From Mariprofundaceae bacterium (lineage in GTDB: Bacteria; Pseudomonadota; Zetaproteobacteria; Mariprofundales; J009), in the NCBI GenBank assembly GCA_015489095.1, contig WFMN01000024.1, positions 1-11,678 of the forward strand: 11,678 nucleotides of DNA. Reading direction: 5' to 3'. The notes beneath the pieces are model-generated. The model saw nothing but the letters and a program-made list of their open reading frames with translations. It was not told where the DNA came from and searched no databases. Made by a program: the position numbers and the translations under genes. Shown here in pieces: positions 1-7,707 of the stretch (position 1 is the first letter of the stretch; each line of letters begins with the position of its first letter).

Positions 1-581
1 AGGTGGGATCGAGGCTGAAGCTGTTCGGGGAGCTGACCATGCGCCATCTGGCGCTGGCGCCGCGCATTCCGGTTGCCGGGGTGGATGGTTCCATTCCGTT
101 TGCTCTTGGGCTGCGTGCGCTGACCGACGATGACGGGGTGACCCACATTCCATTGGCGATTCGGGGCACGCCGGCCAAGCCGGATGTCGATGTCGCCGAG
201 ATCATCAGTGAGGTAAAGAAAAACCTGTTCAACGGCCGGTTGGATGGCGGTTTTCATCACCTGTCGATCGATTTCATGGCGGGGCGGGCGATACTGACCC
301 CGACGGGGGAGAAGCAGATGGAACGGTTGCTTCAGATGTTGGAGCAATCGTCCCGCGCAAGGGTGGATTTGCGGGGGTGCGTGGGAGAGCAGCCCGCCGC
401 TTCCCCCTTGGGGGGCGGGCGGAGGTTGGCGGCGGCGCGGGTGCGCATGGTGACAAAGCTGTTGCAACGAAGGTTGCGGCGAAAGGTGAAGACCCGTGTA
501 ATCTACCCAGCCCTAACCGCGCCCTCGCCCGACATCGATGGCAAAAAGGATCGGGTGGAGGTGACGATCTACCCATCCTAG
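1..581 (+). CDS. C-terminal part of a DUF748/AsmA-like envelope protein (5' end outside window)
   Basis: The open frame runs into the window from the left, so this is only the last ~193 residues of a larger protein; the GTG at position 3 is probably not its start. The visible part has two sections. The first (through VDVAEIISEVKKNL) resembles the repeat end of DUF748/AsmA-like proteins, where a hydrophobic stretch is followed by a phrase about small differences or deletions in the substrate-binding fold (here IPLAIRGTPAKPDVDV). The second (SIDFMAGRAILTPTGEKQMERL and then RVDLRGC) resembles the OmpA-like strand-helix-strand unit that often closes DUF748 proteins. Such proteins are membrane-anchored with a large periplasmic part and are thought to help with envelope lipid transport or assembly. 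The stop is TAG at 579-581, and it converges with the ATPase gene 56 bases away. Family call is by recollection of sequence style only; moderately sure. Confidence 0.6.
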   Translation, partial: VGSRLKLFGELTMRHLALAPRIPVAGVDGSIPFALGLRALTDDDGVTHIPLAIRGTPAKPDVDVAEIISEVKKNLFNGRLDGGFHHLSIDFMAGRAILTPTGEKQMERLLQMLEQSSRARVDLRGCVGEQPAASPLGGGRRLAAARVRMVTKLLQRRLRRKVKTRVIYPALTAPSPDIDGKKDRVEVTIYPS

Positions 582-609
582 GTGATGGTTTGCGGTGTGG
601 CAGCAGTTC

Positions 610-632
610 AAAAAGCGGCCTCATCGCTCCGC
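610..632 (-). terminator. weak intrinsic terminator candidate for the AAA ATPase gene
   Basis: Read on the minus strand just past the ATPase stop, GCGG (632-629) can pair with CCGC (618-615) across a 10-base loop, followed directly by five T (614-610). The stem is only 4 bp, so this is a weak candidate, but the T-run and position between convergent genes fit. Confidence 0.35.
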
Positions 633-637
633 GACGA

Positions 638-1852
638 TCAAACCAATTGCGATAACAATGTTTTGGCCGGCACAATCATTGGCCGTTTCAGCTCGAAGAT
701 GTTGTGATCCACAAACGGCGCATCCATCGCTACCTGAAACCGATGCTCTACCCTGATCTGTTTCGCGAAAAGTTCGATCGCACTTGATAAAGGTTGATTC
801 ATTGAGGTTTTTACCTCGACGATAAACCATGGCTCACCATCCCTAGAAACCAGAAAGTCGACCTCCCGTTTCTCTTTGTCACGGATAAAAAATAGTCCAT
901 AATCCCCCAATCCCGTGTCCGTCCAGTAATGAACGGCCTTCAGCAGATGGGAGGCGATAAAGTTTTCATTCCGCGCGCCAATATCGGCGCATTGCGACCA
1001 GTCCCACAGGTAGTATTTTGGCTCTTTCAGTAGCGATCGCGTGATGTTTTTTGTCCACGGGCGAATGGCGTAGCAGTAGTACAAGGACTCCAGAATGGTC
1101 AGCCAACGCCGCACGGTATCCACCGAAACCCGCAGCTTTTTGGCCAAGCTGCTGTAGCTGGTGAGCTGACCCGCCTGATGCCTCAGCAGCAGTGCCAGCA
1201 TCTCGATCTGCCCCAATCCCTGAACCTTGCTCAGCTCGCGGACATCCTCTTGCAACACTTGCTGCAACCGCAACCGGCTCCAGCGGTTGTAAAAACGGCG
1301 GTCCCGCTTGAGGTAGGGTTCGGGAAATCCGCCCCAAGTCAACAGCGCATCAAAATCGTCATCATCAATCCGCTGCGGCATCCGGATCTCGCGATGATCA
1401 TCACCATCTGTCGCCCCAATCACCTCGGCCACCGAGAGAGGGTGGAGACGATAGTGAAAATAGCGTCCCATCAAGCTGTCGCCGCCTTTTTTGTAGATAT
1501 CCAGTCGGGCGCTACCTGTGATGAGCAGGTGGCATTGGTCGTGATACCGGTCGTAGAATCCCTTGACCAGCGATTTCCATTTGGGAAATTTGTGGATCTC
1601 GTCCAGAACGATCAGCGGAGGGTCGGCGCGCAGTTGATCCAAGCCGATAGCTTGCGCGATGGCCTGACCGCCCTGCAAAAGCAGCTCGCGATCGTCAAAA
1701 TCATCCCAGTTGAGATAGAAGGTCTCCCGTTCACCGCCAAGCAGCGAACAGGATAGGGTGGTTTTTCCCACCTGCCTCGGCCCTGAGAGCAACACCATTT
1801 GATGATGTGATGAGAAGTGGGAGGTAAGGGTGGATTTGTAGCCTCGTTCCAT
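638..1852 (-). CDS. AAA_14/DUF4143-type ATPase
   Basis: A 404-residue P-loop ATPase of the widespread AAA_14 + DUF4143 class. The Walker A motif GPRQVGKTT lies at about residues 24-32, Walker B LIVLDEIHK at about 80-88, and a sensor-like ITGSARL at about 111-117. A winged-helix-like middle follows (SYSSLAKKLRVSVDTVRRW). The C-terminal DUF4143 section contains REVDFLV...WFIVEVKTS, which has the D-x(n)-E-V-K spacing of a PD-(D/E)XK nuclease-like fold. Length and domain order are normal, so the gene looks intact. The biological role of this class is unsettled; members are often accessory, patchily distributed genes. The gene stands alone, convergent with the DUF748 gene. Its DNA and the upstream spacer are AT-richer by eye than the flagellar genes, which fits acquisition by transfer. 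No Shine-Dalgarno sequence precedes the ATG; see the promoter entry. Family call is firm, function is not. Confidence 0.88.
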   Translation of the reverse strand: MERGYKSTLTSHFSSHHQMVLLSGPRQVGKTTLSCSLLGGERETFYLNWDDFDDRELLLQGGQAIAQAIGLDQLRADPPLIVLDEIHKFPKWKSLVKGFYDRYHDQCHLLITGSARLDIYKKGGDSLMGRYFHYRLHPLSVAEVIGATDGDDHREIRMPQRIDDDDFDALLTWGGFPEPYLKRDRRFYNRWSRLRLQQVLQEDVRELSKVQGLGQIEMLALLLRHQAGQLTSYSSLAKKLRVSVDTVRRWLTILESLYYCYAIRPWTKNITRSLLKEPKYYLWDWSQCADIGARNENFIASHLLKAVHYWTDTGLGDYGLFFIRDKEKREVDFLVSRDGEPWFIVEVKTSMNQPLSSAIELFAKQIRVEHRFQVAMDAPFVDHNIFELKRPMIVPAKTLLSQLV

Positions 1853-1858
1853 GTGGCT

Positions 1859-1886
1859 ACTTTAACCGTATTCGTAAAATAGTCAA
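1859..1886 (-). promoter_or_regulatory. sigma-70-like promoter of the AAA ATPase gene, probably leaderless
   Basis: On the minus strand TTGACT (1886-1881) and TAAAGT (1864-1859) are separated by 16 bases. This is 5/6 and 4/6 to the consensus hexamers. The expected transcription start falls at or within a base or two of the A of the ATG at 1852, and no Shine-Dalgarno sequence is present, so a leaderless mRNA is inferred. Confidence 0.5.
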
Positions 1887-1916
1887 GACTAAAGTTGTAT
1901 ATCCCGTAAAACAGTC
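1873..1916. repeat. pair of 12-base direct repeats overlapping the ATPase promoter
   Basis: CGTAAAATAGTC (1873-1884) and CGTAAAACAGTC (1905-1916) differ at one base and are 32 bases apart, about three helical turns. The first copy covers the spacer and part of the -35 hexamer of the putative ATPase promoter. This layout would suit an operator for a regulator binding one face of the DNA, but no regulator is identified. The rest of the 1853-2078 spacer holds only a short inverted repeat AGCGC-AAG-GCGCT (1974-1986) and no gene that I can support. Confidence 0.45.
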
Positions 1917-2078
1917 GGAAACAATCTCTTTGAAATCAACCGGTAGCTAGATCTATTGGTTCCTATTGCCGTCAGCGCAAGGCGCTACAGTTCTAAACTC
2001 TGGGTAATGTAAAAGAGCCATCCGGGATCAAATGGCGAACGCGCATCGAGCCCCCGTTCGCAGGTGTGGCGGGGGGCG

Positions 2079-2417
2079 TTAGATCGCGTTGCTGTCGGTT
2101 TCGCCGGTGCGGATGCGGACGGTGCGCTCCACCGGTAGCACGAAGACCTTGCCATCGCCCACTTTTCCGGTTTTGGCGGAGTCGATGATGGCGTCGATGG
2201 CTTCGTCCACCTGGCTTTCGTTGACCACCAGTTCGATCTTGATCTTCGGCAGAAAATCAACCACATATTCGGCACCGCGGTAGAGTTCGCTGTGCCCCTT
2301 CTGGCGGCCATGCCCCTTCACCTCGGTGATGGTCAGGCCGTGGATGTCGATCGCCTCCAGCGCATCTTTCACATCATCCAGTTTGAACGGTTTGATAATG
2401 GCCTCGATTTTTTTCAT
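2079..2417 (-). CDS. glnB: Nitrogen regulatory protein P-II
   Basis: A 112-residue PII signalling protein, the usual full length. PII trimers bind ATP/ADP and 2-oxoglutarate and report carbon/nitrogen status to target enzymes, transporters and kinases. The T-loop reads GHSELYRGAEYVVDFLP with Tyr51, the residue uridylylated by GlnD in proteobacteria, and Lys58 just after. The nucleotide-binding segments are KTGKVGDGK (82-90) and RIRTGE (101-106). Asp54 is the residue typical of GlnB rather than GlnK in E. coli. A strong ribosome binding site (AGGAGGAG) lies 6-13 bases upstream of the ATG. The gene is 22 bases after nadE and is the last of the flagellar-nadE string; there is no amtB next to it, again favouring glnB over glnK. 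The pairing with nadE agrees with known PII control of a glutamine-dependent NadE in Azospirillum brasilense. Very sure of the family, fairly sure of the symbol. Confidence 0.95.
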   Translation of the reverse strand: MKKIEAIIKPFKLDDVKDALEAIDIHGLTITEVKGHGRQKGHSELYRGAEYVVDFLPKIKIELVVNESQVDEAIDAIIDSAKTGKVGDGKVFVLPVERTVRIRTGETDSNAI

Positions 2418-2439
2418 GGGTGTTCTCCTCCTATGTTGA

Positions 2440-4050
2440 TCAGCCCCGCCAGCCGTGGGTGATGGGGTAGCGACGGTCGCGGCCGAAGGCGCGCGCCGTT
2501 ACCTTCACGCCGGGGGGGGACTGGCAGCGCTTGTGTTCCGAGCCGCGCAACAGGGCGGCGACCCGTTCGACATCCTTACGCGCGAAGCCCGCTTGTGCAA
2601 CGGCATCACAGCTTGCGTCGTGCTCAATCAACCGCTGCAGCATGGCATCGAGTTGATCGTATTCGGGAAGGGAGTCGGAATCTAACTGGTCGGGGCGCAG
2701 CTCGGCGGATGGTGGCTTGGTGATGGTGTTGGCCGGGATCCGCTCACGGTCGCGGTTGAGGTAGGCGGCCAAGGCATAGACCTGGGTTTTGTAGAGATCC
2801 TTGAGCGGCGCGAAGCCGCCCGCCATGTCGCCGTAGAGGGTGGCGTAGCCCACGGCCATTTCGCTCTTGTTGCCAGTGGTGAGCAGCATGCGGCCGGTCT
2901 TGTTGGCGATCGCCATCAGCAGCAGCCCGCGCATGCGCGCCTGAATGTTCTCCTCGGTGACATCGTCTCCTGTGCAGTTCCACTGCTGCCACAGCGGCCG
3001 CAGCATCGCCTCAACGGCGGCAACCCCCGCTTCGATGGGGAGGTCGATGGTGGCACAGCCGAGGTTGTCGGCCAGTTGCCTCGCATCGGCGATGGAGTGG
3101 TCGCTGGAGTAGCGCGAGGGGAGCAGCACCCCCAGCACATTGTCGGCGCCGATGGCGTCGCAGGCGATGGTGGCGCAGAGTGCCGAGTCGATGCCGCCGG
3201 AGAGCCCCAACACCACCTGTTGGCAGTGGTTGCGCCGCAGGTAGTCGCGCAGCCCGGTGACGATCGCCTGATGGAGTTGCGCCTCGGCGCACGGGATGGC
3301 GGCGATCTCGCCATGATGTTTCGCTGTCACCTGTTGGTTGACGGCGCGGAACATCGGGCAGCGGGCGCGCAGAGCGCCGTCTTCGTCGTGTAGGCAGGAG
3401 CCGCCGTCGAACACCAGCTCATCTTGGCCACCGACCGCGTTGATGTAGAGCAGCGGTGCCGCCATCTGCCGTGCGCGGCGCTGCAATAGCTGCTCCCGCT
3501 GCTGCTGTTTATCGACCTGGAACGGCGAGGCGTTGATGGCAACCAGCAGGTCGGGGTGGGCGCGCGCCATGGCTGCTGCGACATCGTCGTTCCAGATATC
3601 CTCGCAGATGGCGATCTGCAGCCGGATGCCCTGCCACGCAATTGGCTGCTGGTCACGGCTTCCGGGGACGAAATAGCGCCGTTCGTCGAACACCCCGTAG
3701 TTGGGCAGCGCCTGCTTGTGGTAACGGCCGATCAACTTCCCCTGCCACGCCAGCGAGGCGCAGTTGGTCAGTCCATGCTCCACGGTGGCGGGATGGCCGA
3801 ACAGCAGGGCGATTGACCCGCTGTCGGCGATGAGTTGCGCTGCGGCTGCTTCCGCCGCAGCGATAAAATCGCGGCGCAGCAGCAGATCCTCCGGCGGGTA
3901 GCCGGTGACCATCAATTCGGGGAAGAGCAGTAGCTGGCACTGCTTCTTCTCCGCCTGCTGGATACAGCGCCGCGCTATCTCCATGTTGCCGCTGATGTCG
4001 CCCACGCGCGGCGCGCACTGCGCCATCATGATGTTGAAGGTTGTTGTCAT
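2440..4050 (-). CDS. nadE: Glutamine-dependent NAD+ synthetase
   Basis: A 536-residue two-domain enzyme that makes NAD+ from nicotinic acid adenine dinucleotide, ATP and glutamine-derived ammonia. The N-terminal nitrilase-type glutaminase domain (about 1-260) has the expected triad: Glu45 in FPELMVTGYPPEDLL, Lys112 in YHKQALPNYGVFDE, and Cys149 in AICEDIW. The C-terminal synthetase domain carries the PP-loop LGLSGGIDSAL (281-291) and TTGNKSEMAVGY (391-402), then PPSAEL (446-451). Length is usual for the bacterial glutamine-dependent form. The ATG at 4050 overlaps the fliP stop by 4 bases (ATGA), so translation is probably coupled to fliP. A housekeeping gene tied so tightly to a flagellar operon is unusual; downstream glnB suggests that PII may control this enzyme. 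Very sure. Confidence 0.96.
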   Translation of the reverse strand: MTTTFNIMMAQCAPRVGDISGNMEIARRCIQQAEKKQCQLLLFPELMVTGYPPEDLLLRRDFIAAAEAAAAQLIADSGSIALLFGHPATVEHGLTNCASLAWQGKLIGRYHKQALPNYGVFDERRYFVPGSRDQQPIAWQGIRLQIAICEDIWNDDVAAAMARAHPDLLVAINASPFQVDKQQQREQLLQRRARQMAAPLLYINAVGGQDELVFDGGSCLHDEDGALRARCPMFRAVNQQVTAKHHGEIAAIPCAEAQLHQAIVTGLRDYLRRNHCQQVVLGLSGGIDSALCATIACDAIGADNVLGVLLPSRYSSDHSIADARQLADNLGCATIDLPIEAGVAAVEAMLRPLWQQWNCTGDDVTEENIQARMRGLLLMAIANKTGRMLLTTGNKSEMAVGYATLYGDMAGGFAPLKDLYKTQVYALAAYLNRDRERIPANTITKPPSAELRPDQLDSDSLPEYDQLDAMLQRLIEHDASCDAVAQAGFARKDVERVAALLRGSEHKRCQSPPGVKVTARAFGRDRRYPITHGWRG

Positions 4051-4787
4051 CCCATCTTGAAGCTGTTGATCAGCTGCTCGGCGACCAGATGCCAGCCATC
4101 GACCAGCACGAACAGGATGATCTTGAACGGCAGCGAGATCATCACCGGCGGCAGCATCATCATGCCCATGCTCATCAGCACCGACGCCACCACCATATCG
4201 AGCACGATAAAGGGGATGTAGATCAGAAAGCCGATCTCGAAGGCGGTGTGCAGCTCGCTGATAACAAACGAGGGGATCACGATGTGGAAGGGGATATCCT
4301 TGGCATTGGCCGGTTTTTTCATTTTTGCGGCGTGGAGAAAGAGCAATAGGTCCTCTTCGCGCGTCTGGCGCAGCATGAACTCCATTAGCGGTTTCTTTGC
4401 CTTATCAAACGCTTGCGACTGGCTGATCTCATGGTTGAGATAGGGGGTGAGGGCGGTTTGGTCGATCTGGTTCCACACCGGCATCATGATGAAGAAGGTC
4501 ATGAACAGCGACAGCCCGACCAGCACCTGCGCCGGCGGCGACTGCTGGGTGCCCAGCGCCTGCCGCAGAAAACCGAGGACGATCAGGATGCGGGTGAAGG
4601 AGGTCATCATGATCAGGATCGAGGGCGAGAGGGTGAGGATGGTCAGCATGGCGATGATCTTCAGGCCATTGAACCATTCGTCGGGGTCGCCCGATTCGCC
4701 CAGCGACAGCGAGATGGTGGGGATCTCCGCGGCGACGCCGGTGTGCGGCAGTAGCAGCAAGGCTAGCAGCAGCAACCATCTACTCAT
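4047..4787 (-). CDS. fliP: Flagellar type III export gate protein FliP
   Basis: A 246-residue integral membrane protein of the flagellar export gate, where FliP forms the core helical complex with FliQ and FliR. A cleavable signal peptide is visible (MSRWLLLLALLLLPHTGVAA), as is normal for FliP. The hallmark segments follow: SPSILIMMTSFTRILIVLGFLRQALG (about 54-79), MTFFIMMPVWNQI, FHIVIPSFVISELHTAFEIGF and the final LPFKIILFVLVDGWHLV. Length is standard. Start is set by an ATGA overlap with fliO, and the end by an ATGA overlap with nadE. In many bacteria fliQ and fliR come next; here nadE does, so the other gate genes must lie elsewhere. Very sure. Confidence 0.97.
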   Translation of the reverse strand: MSRWLLLLALLLLPHTGVAAEIPTISLSLGESGDPDEWFNGLKIIAMLTILTLSPSILIMMTSFTRILIVLGFLRQALGTQQSPPAQVLVGLSLFMTFFIMMPVWNQIDQTALTPYLNHEISQSQAFDKAKKPLMEFMLRQTREEDLLLFLHAAKMKKPANAKDIPFHIVIPSFVISELHTAFEIGFLIYIPFIVLDMVVASVLMSMGMMMLPPVMISLPFKIILFVLVDGWHLVAEQLINSFKMG

Positions 4788-5068
4788 GGGGTGGGCTCTC
4801 GGTGTGGGGTGGTGGCCGGCGGAGACTTGCGTCGGGTCAATGTGGTGATGGCGTTGGGGGCGAGCCCCAGCAGCAGCCGCTCTCCGGCATACTCCACCTC
4901 TACCAACGAATGCTTGTTACCCAGCATGGTGCGCTGGCGGACACGGATGGTGCCGTGCAGATCGAGGTTGCTTCGCCCCTGCATCCAGCGCAGCAGCCAC
5001 ACCACCACCGCGAACAGCGCCAGCACCAGCGCCAGCGCGGTGACGGATTGCACCACCAAGTCGGTCAT
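4784..5068 (-). CDS. fliO: Flagellar biosynthesis protein FliO
   Basis: A 94-residue protein with one N-terminal membrane helix (about residues 5-27, VQSVTALALVLALFAVVVWL) and a small cytoplasmic domain containing IRVRQRTMLGNKHSLVEVEYAGERLLLGLA, the FliO signature. FliO aids assembly and stability of the FliP ring. It is at the short end for the family, and its C-terminal tail is brief and rich in Pro and Thr. It lies 12 bases after fliN and overlaps fliP by ATGA. No strong Shine-Dalgarno sequence is seen; the ATG at 5068 is chosen because it directly precedes the membrane segment. Sure of the call from sequence and position. Confidence 0.9.
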   Translation of the reverse strand: MTDLVVQSVTALALVLALFAVVVWLLRWMQGRSNLDLHGTIRVRQRTMLGNKHSLVEVEYAGERLLLGLAPNAITTLTRRKSPPATTPHREPTP

Positions 5069-5080
5069 GTGGATTGACGA

Positions 5081-5395
5081 TCAGCCGAGGGAGCGGATGC
5101 GTTCGCTGGCGGGCACCACCTCGATGATGCGCACCCCCAGCTTGCCCTCGATCGAGACCACCTCCCCCCGGGCGAAGATCAGGCCGTTGGCAAGGATATC
5201 GACCTCGGCGTTGGCATCCTTGTTGAGCTCGATCACCATGCCGCGATGGAGGCGGGCGACATTGTGCAGCGGCAGCGAGATGCGGGCGAGCTCGACGCTG
5301 ACCTCCAGCGGCACATGCATGATCGCCTCGAGGTTGGGTTTGCTGGATGCGGTCTCTAGCGTGTCGTTGTTCGGGGTTTCTAGGTCGTCGCTCAT
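5081..5395 (-). CDS. fliN: Flagellar motor switch protein FliN
   Basis: A 104-residue C-ring protein built around one SpoA (surface presentation of antigens) domain. That domain occupies about residues 25-100: VPLEVSVELARISLPLHNVARLHRGMVIELNK, then ANGLIFARGEVVSIEGKLGVRIIEVV. A short acidic, poorly ordered leader (1-22) precedes it. FliN pairs with FliM at the base of the rotor, contributes to direction switching and docks the FliH/FliI export ATPase complex. The ATG overlaps the fliM stop by ATGA, so the two are probably translated together. Length is normal for the short form of FliN. Very sure. Confidence 0.95.
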   Translation of the reverse strand: MSDDLETPNNDTLETASSKPNLEAIMHVPLEVSVELARISLPLHNVARLHRGMVIELNKDANAEVDILANGLIFARGEVVSIEGKLGVRIIEVVPASERIRSLG

Positions 5396-6444
5396 GGCGT
5401 TGCTCCTTCGGTTGGGTCGATGGGATCGAGTAGTTCTGCCGCCAAGATTCCGTTTTGTTCACCGGGTCTGGCATGAAAAATCGGGGTTCGTTCCACGCAC
5501 AGGATCGCGGGGTCGGACTCCAGCATGGTGAAGGGGAGGTAGTCGCCGCGCTTGATGGCGAGAAACTGCTCAATGGTCATGGTGCATGTTCCTAGGTCTA
5601 GTTGCAGTTCCACGGGAACGGTTTTCAGGCTCTCTTCCATCTGCGCGGTCCACTCTTCATCCTCGGCGATCGGTTCGTCGCTCACCGCCGCGCGCAGGGT
5701 CTCCATCATCGGTTCTAGGAACGCGCGCGGATAGTGGATTTCGATAAAGCCCTTGCCATCCTCTTCTGCCCACATTGCGCCGAACTCGACGGTGAAGCAG
5801 GCGTCGTTGGAACCGGCGACGGCGAGGAATTGCGGATCGGTGTCGATCTTGAACAGCTTAAACTCCATGCGCCGAACCGGCAGCCATAGCATCTCCAACT
5901 GGCGGATGATATGACCGGCGATGCGTTCCGAGAGCTTGCGTTCCACTGGCGACAGCGCGATCTCCTCATCGGATGCGGCGAGCACCTCGCCCTCGCCCCC
6001 CAGCATGGCATCGATAGTGGCGATCACCAGCTTCAGGTCGGCGCCGATCATCATCCGCCCCATGCCGATGACCTCAAAAGCGAAGAAGACCTGCTCGCGC
6101 TCGTCACGCACGATATCGCGATAGACCTTCTGCTGCATGTTTTCGAACTGGATGGTGACATCGCGTTGAAACAGGTCGGAGAACATATCCTTGATGTTTT
6201 CACCGAACCGTTCCTGCAGGTTGACAAACAGCGGATAGCGCTGGGGGCCGCCCTCGTCATCGGAGAGGAAGGTAAACGGCTCGACATGCTCCGGTTGCGG
6301 TAGTGGCCGCAGGGTGGAAAAGAGCGCCTCCGCGGTCTCCTCGGTATCGACCGTGGCCATCAACGCCTGGATCTCATCCTGATCTAGGATGGGACCGGAG
6401 GAGGCGCCCTGCACCGGTGGTTCCTGTTCGGGGGTATCCGTCAT
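5392..6444 (-). CDS. fliM: Flagellar motor switch protein FliM
   Basis: A 350-residue C-ring protein. The N-terminal ILDQDEIQALM (19-29) is the conserved peptide that binds phosphorylated CheY, so a chemotaxis system is implied. The middle CheC-like domain runs from about 60 to 260 and includes IGMGRMMIGADLKLVIATIDAMLGGEGE. The C-terminal SpoA domain (about 270-340) includes VPVELQLDLGTCTMTIEQFLAIKRGDYL and mates with FliN. Length is usual (E. coli FliM is about 330). The gene begins 3 bases after fliL ends and overlaps fliN by ATGA. Very sure. Confidence 0.96.
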   Translation of the reverse strand: MTDTPEQEPPVQGASSGPILDQDEIQALMATVDTEETAEALFSTLRPLPQPEHVEPFTFLSDDEGGPQRYPLFVNLQERFGENIKDMFSDLFQRDVTIQFENMQQKVYRDIVRDEREQVFFAFEVIGMGRMMIGADLKLVIATIDAMLGGEGEVLAASDEEIALSPVERKLSERIAGHIIRQLEMLWLPVRRMEFKLFKIDTDPQFLAVAGSNDACFTVEFGAMWAEEDGKGFIEIHYPRAFLEPMMETLRAAVSDEPIAEDEEWTAQMEESLKTVPVELQLDLGTCTMTIEQFLAIKRGDYLPFTMLESDPAILCVERTPIFHARPGEQNGILAAELLDPIDPTEGATP

Positions 6445-6447
6445 CGG

Positions 6448-6966
6448 CTACTGCGAGACGAACTCGGTAAAGTAGAGCCCTTTCACCGGCTTGCCGCCGA
6501 TCAACTGGTTGATGCGGTAGAGCAACTCCTCTTTCAGTTTGTATTTGCCCTGCGGCTTGCGGATATCCTTGAACTCCTTGCTGCTGAGGTTGGTGATCAC
6601 CAGATCGTTGATCTGGATCATGTGCGCCTCCACCTTGGCCTTATCCTCCTCGCTGCGCACCTCCAGCTTGATCTTGGCGCGCAAGAAGCGGGAGGTGTCG
6701 GGATCGGCGAGGTTGACGGTGATGTCGTCCAGATCGATGAAGATCGGGGGGGCGTCGGGATTCTCCTTGTCGGCCTCCGCTTCGGGCAGGGTGGTGTCCT
6801 CGGTTTGTGCCGGCGCCTTGGTGGCATCTCCGGGTTTGGCGCTGTCCAGTTGCATCACCTTCCAGGCGATAAAGCCGCCGACCGCCAGCACCAGCACCAG
6901 CAGCACCATGTTGATCAGTGGCAGGATCCCCCCTGCACCCTTCGCGCCTGCTTCTTCGTCAGCCAT
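6448..6966 (-). CDS. fliL: Flagellar basal body-associated protein FliL
   Basis: A 172-residue single-pass inner membrane protein. A short cytoplasmic leader is followed by a membrane helix at about 14-37 (LPLINMVLLVLVLAVGGFIAW), an Ala/Pro/Glu-rich linker (about 42-72), then the periplasmic FliL domain with IFIDLDDITVNLADPDTSRFLRAKIKLEV and the typical C-terminal KGLYFTEFVSQ. FliL forms rings around MotAB stators and supports their function. The Shine-Dalgarno sequence AAGGAGAG lies just upstream of the ATG at 6966. It sits between the stator genes and the switch genes, as in many flagellated bacteria. Very sure. Confidence 0.94.
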   Translation of the reverse strand: MADEEAGAKGAGGILPLINMVLLVLVLAVGGFIAWKVMQLDSAKPGDATKAPAQTEDTTLPEAEADKENPDAPPIFIDLDDITVNLADPDTSRFLRAKIKLEVRSEEDKAKVEAHMIQINDLVITNLSSKEFKDIRKPQGKYKLKEELLYRINQLIGGKPVKGLYFTEFVSQ

Positions 6967-6999
6967 AATATGCTCTCCTTCGTTGTGTTGTAGTGGTGG

Positions 7000-7701
7000 T
7001 TACTGGTACACCACGATCTCCACCCGGCGGTTGAGGTTGCGCCCGAGCGGGGTGGCGTTGGTGGATACCGGTTTGGAGGGGCCGTAGCCGGCGATGGACA
7101 TCCGGGCGGGGTTGACCCCCTCCTTCTCGAACAGATGCAACACTGCGGCGGCGCGGGCGAGGGTCAAACTCCATGGGTCGGGGTAGCGCGCGCTGGCCTC
7201 GGCGCTGTCGCGATTGGCGTGGCCGTTGATGGCGATCTTGCCCGGCGAGCTCACCAGCATCTTGGCCAACCGCTTTAGCGCCGCCTTGGTGTCGGGCTTG
7301 AGCTCGGCGGAGCCGGGGTCGAACAGGATCGCGTCGTCGATGCGCAGGTAGAGCTTGTTACGGACGATAATCCCTTTTACCTTGTGGGATAGCGCACTGT
7401 TGGCGAGGATGGCGTGGGCGTTTTGGCGCATCGCCAGCACCAGCTCCTTGGGGTCGGTCTTTTTGTTCAACTGTAGCGGCGGCTTGATATCCAATTCGGT
7501 GCCGGCGCCGGGGTTCATGATCGACACCGCGTTCTGGAAGAAGCTGGCGACATCCTTCAGTCCGGTCTGATCGAGCGAGGACATCGAGAGCAGCAGGATG
7601 AAGAAGGTGAGCATCAGGCTGACCAGATCGGCGAAGGTGGTCATCCACGCCTCGGGATCGGGGAGCACCTCCGGTTCGAGTTTCTTTCTGCGCTTGGCCA
7701 T
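7000..7701 (-). CDS. motB: Flagellar motor stator protein MotB (Asp-bearing copy)
   Basis: A 233-residue stator B subunit. The single membrane helix (about 19-41) reads WMTTFADLVSLMLTFFILLL. Asp25 is the ion-binding residue, matching Asp32 of E. coli MotB and Asp24 of PomB. Ser28 three residues on matches a polar residue of PomB. The C-terminal OmpA-like domain (about 115-233) anchors to peptidoglycan and contains FDPGSAELKP and RRVEIVV. Oddly, its usual GHTD motif reads GHAN (160-163), and the usual NWELS reads PWSLT (177-180); Arg183 of LxxxRA is kept. The gene starts 6 bases after the other motB-like gene. Which stop and start belong is clear; which of the two is the main stator partner is inferred from the Asp. 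Confidence 0.9.
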   Translation of the reverse strand: MAKRRKKLEPEVLPDPEAWMTTFADLVSLMLTFFILLLSMSSLDQTGLKDVASFFQNAVSIMNPGAGTELDIKPPLQLNKKTDPKELVLAMRQNAHAILANSALSHKVKGIIVRNKLYLRIDDAILFDPGSAELKPDTKAALKRLAKMLVSSPGKIAINGHANRDSAEASARYPDPWSLTLARAAAVLHLFEKEGVNPARMSIAGYGPSKPVSTNATPLGRNLNRRVEIVVYQ

Positions 7702-7707
7702 TGGTGA

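Noticed and set aside
2050..2077. GC inverted repeat (GCCCCC/GGGGGC) directly after the glnB stop as a terminator
   Set aside because: There is no T-run after it on the minus strand, and the loop is 16 bases; not strong enough to call.
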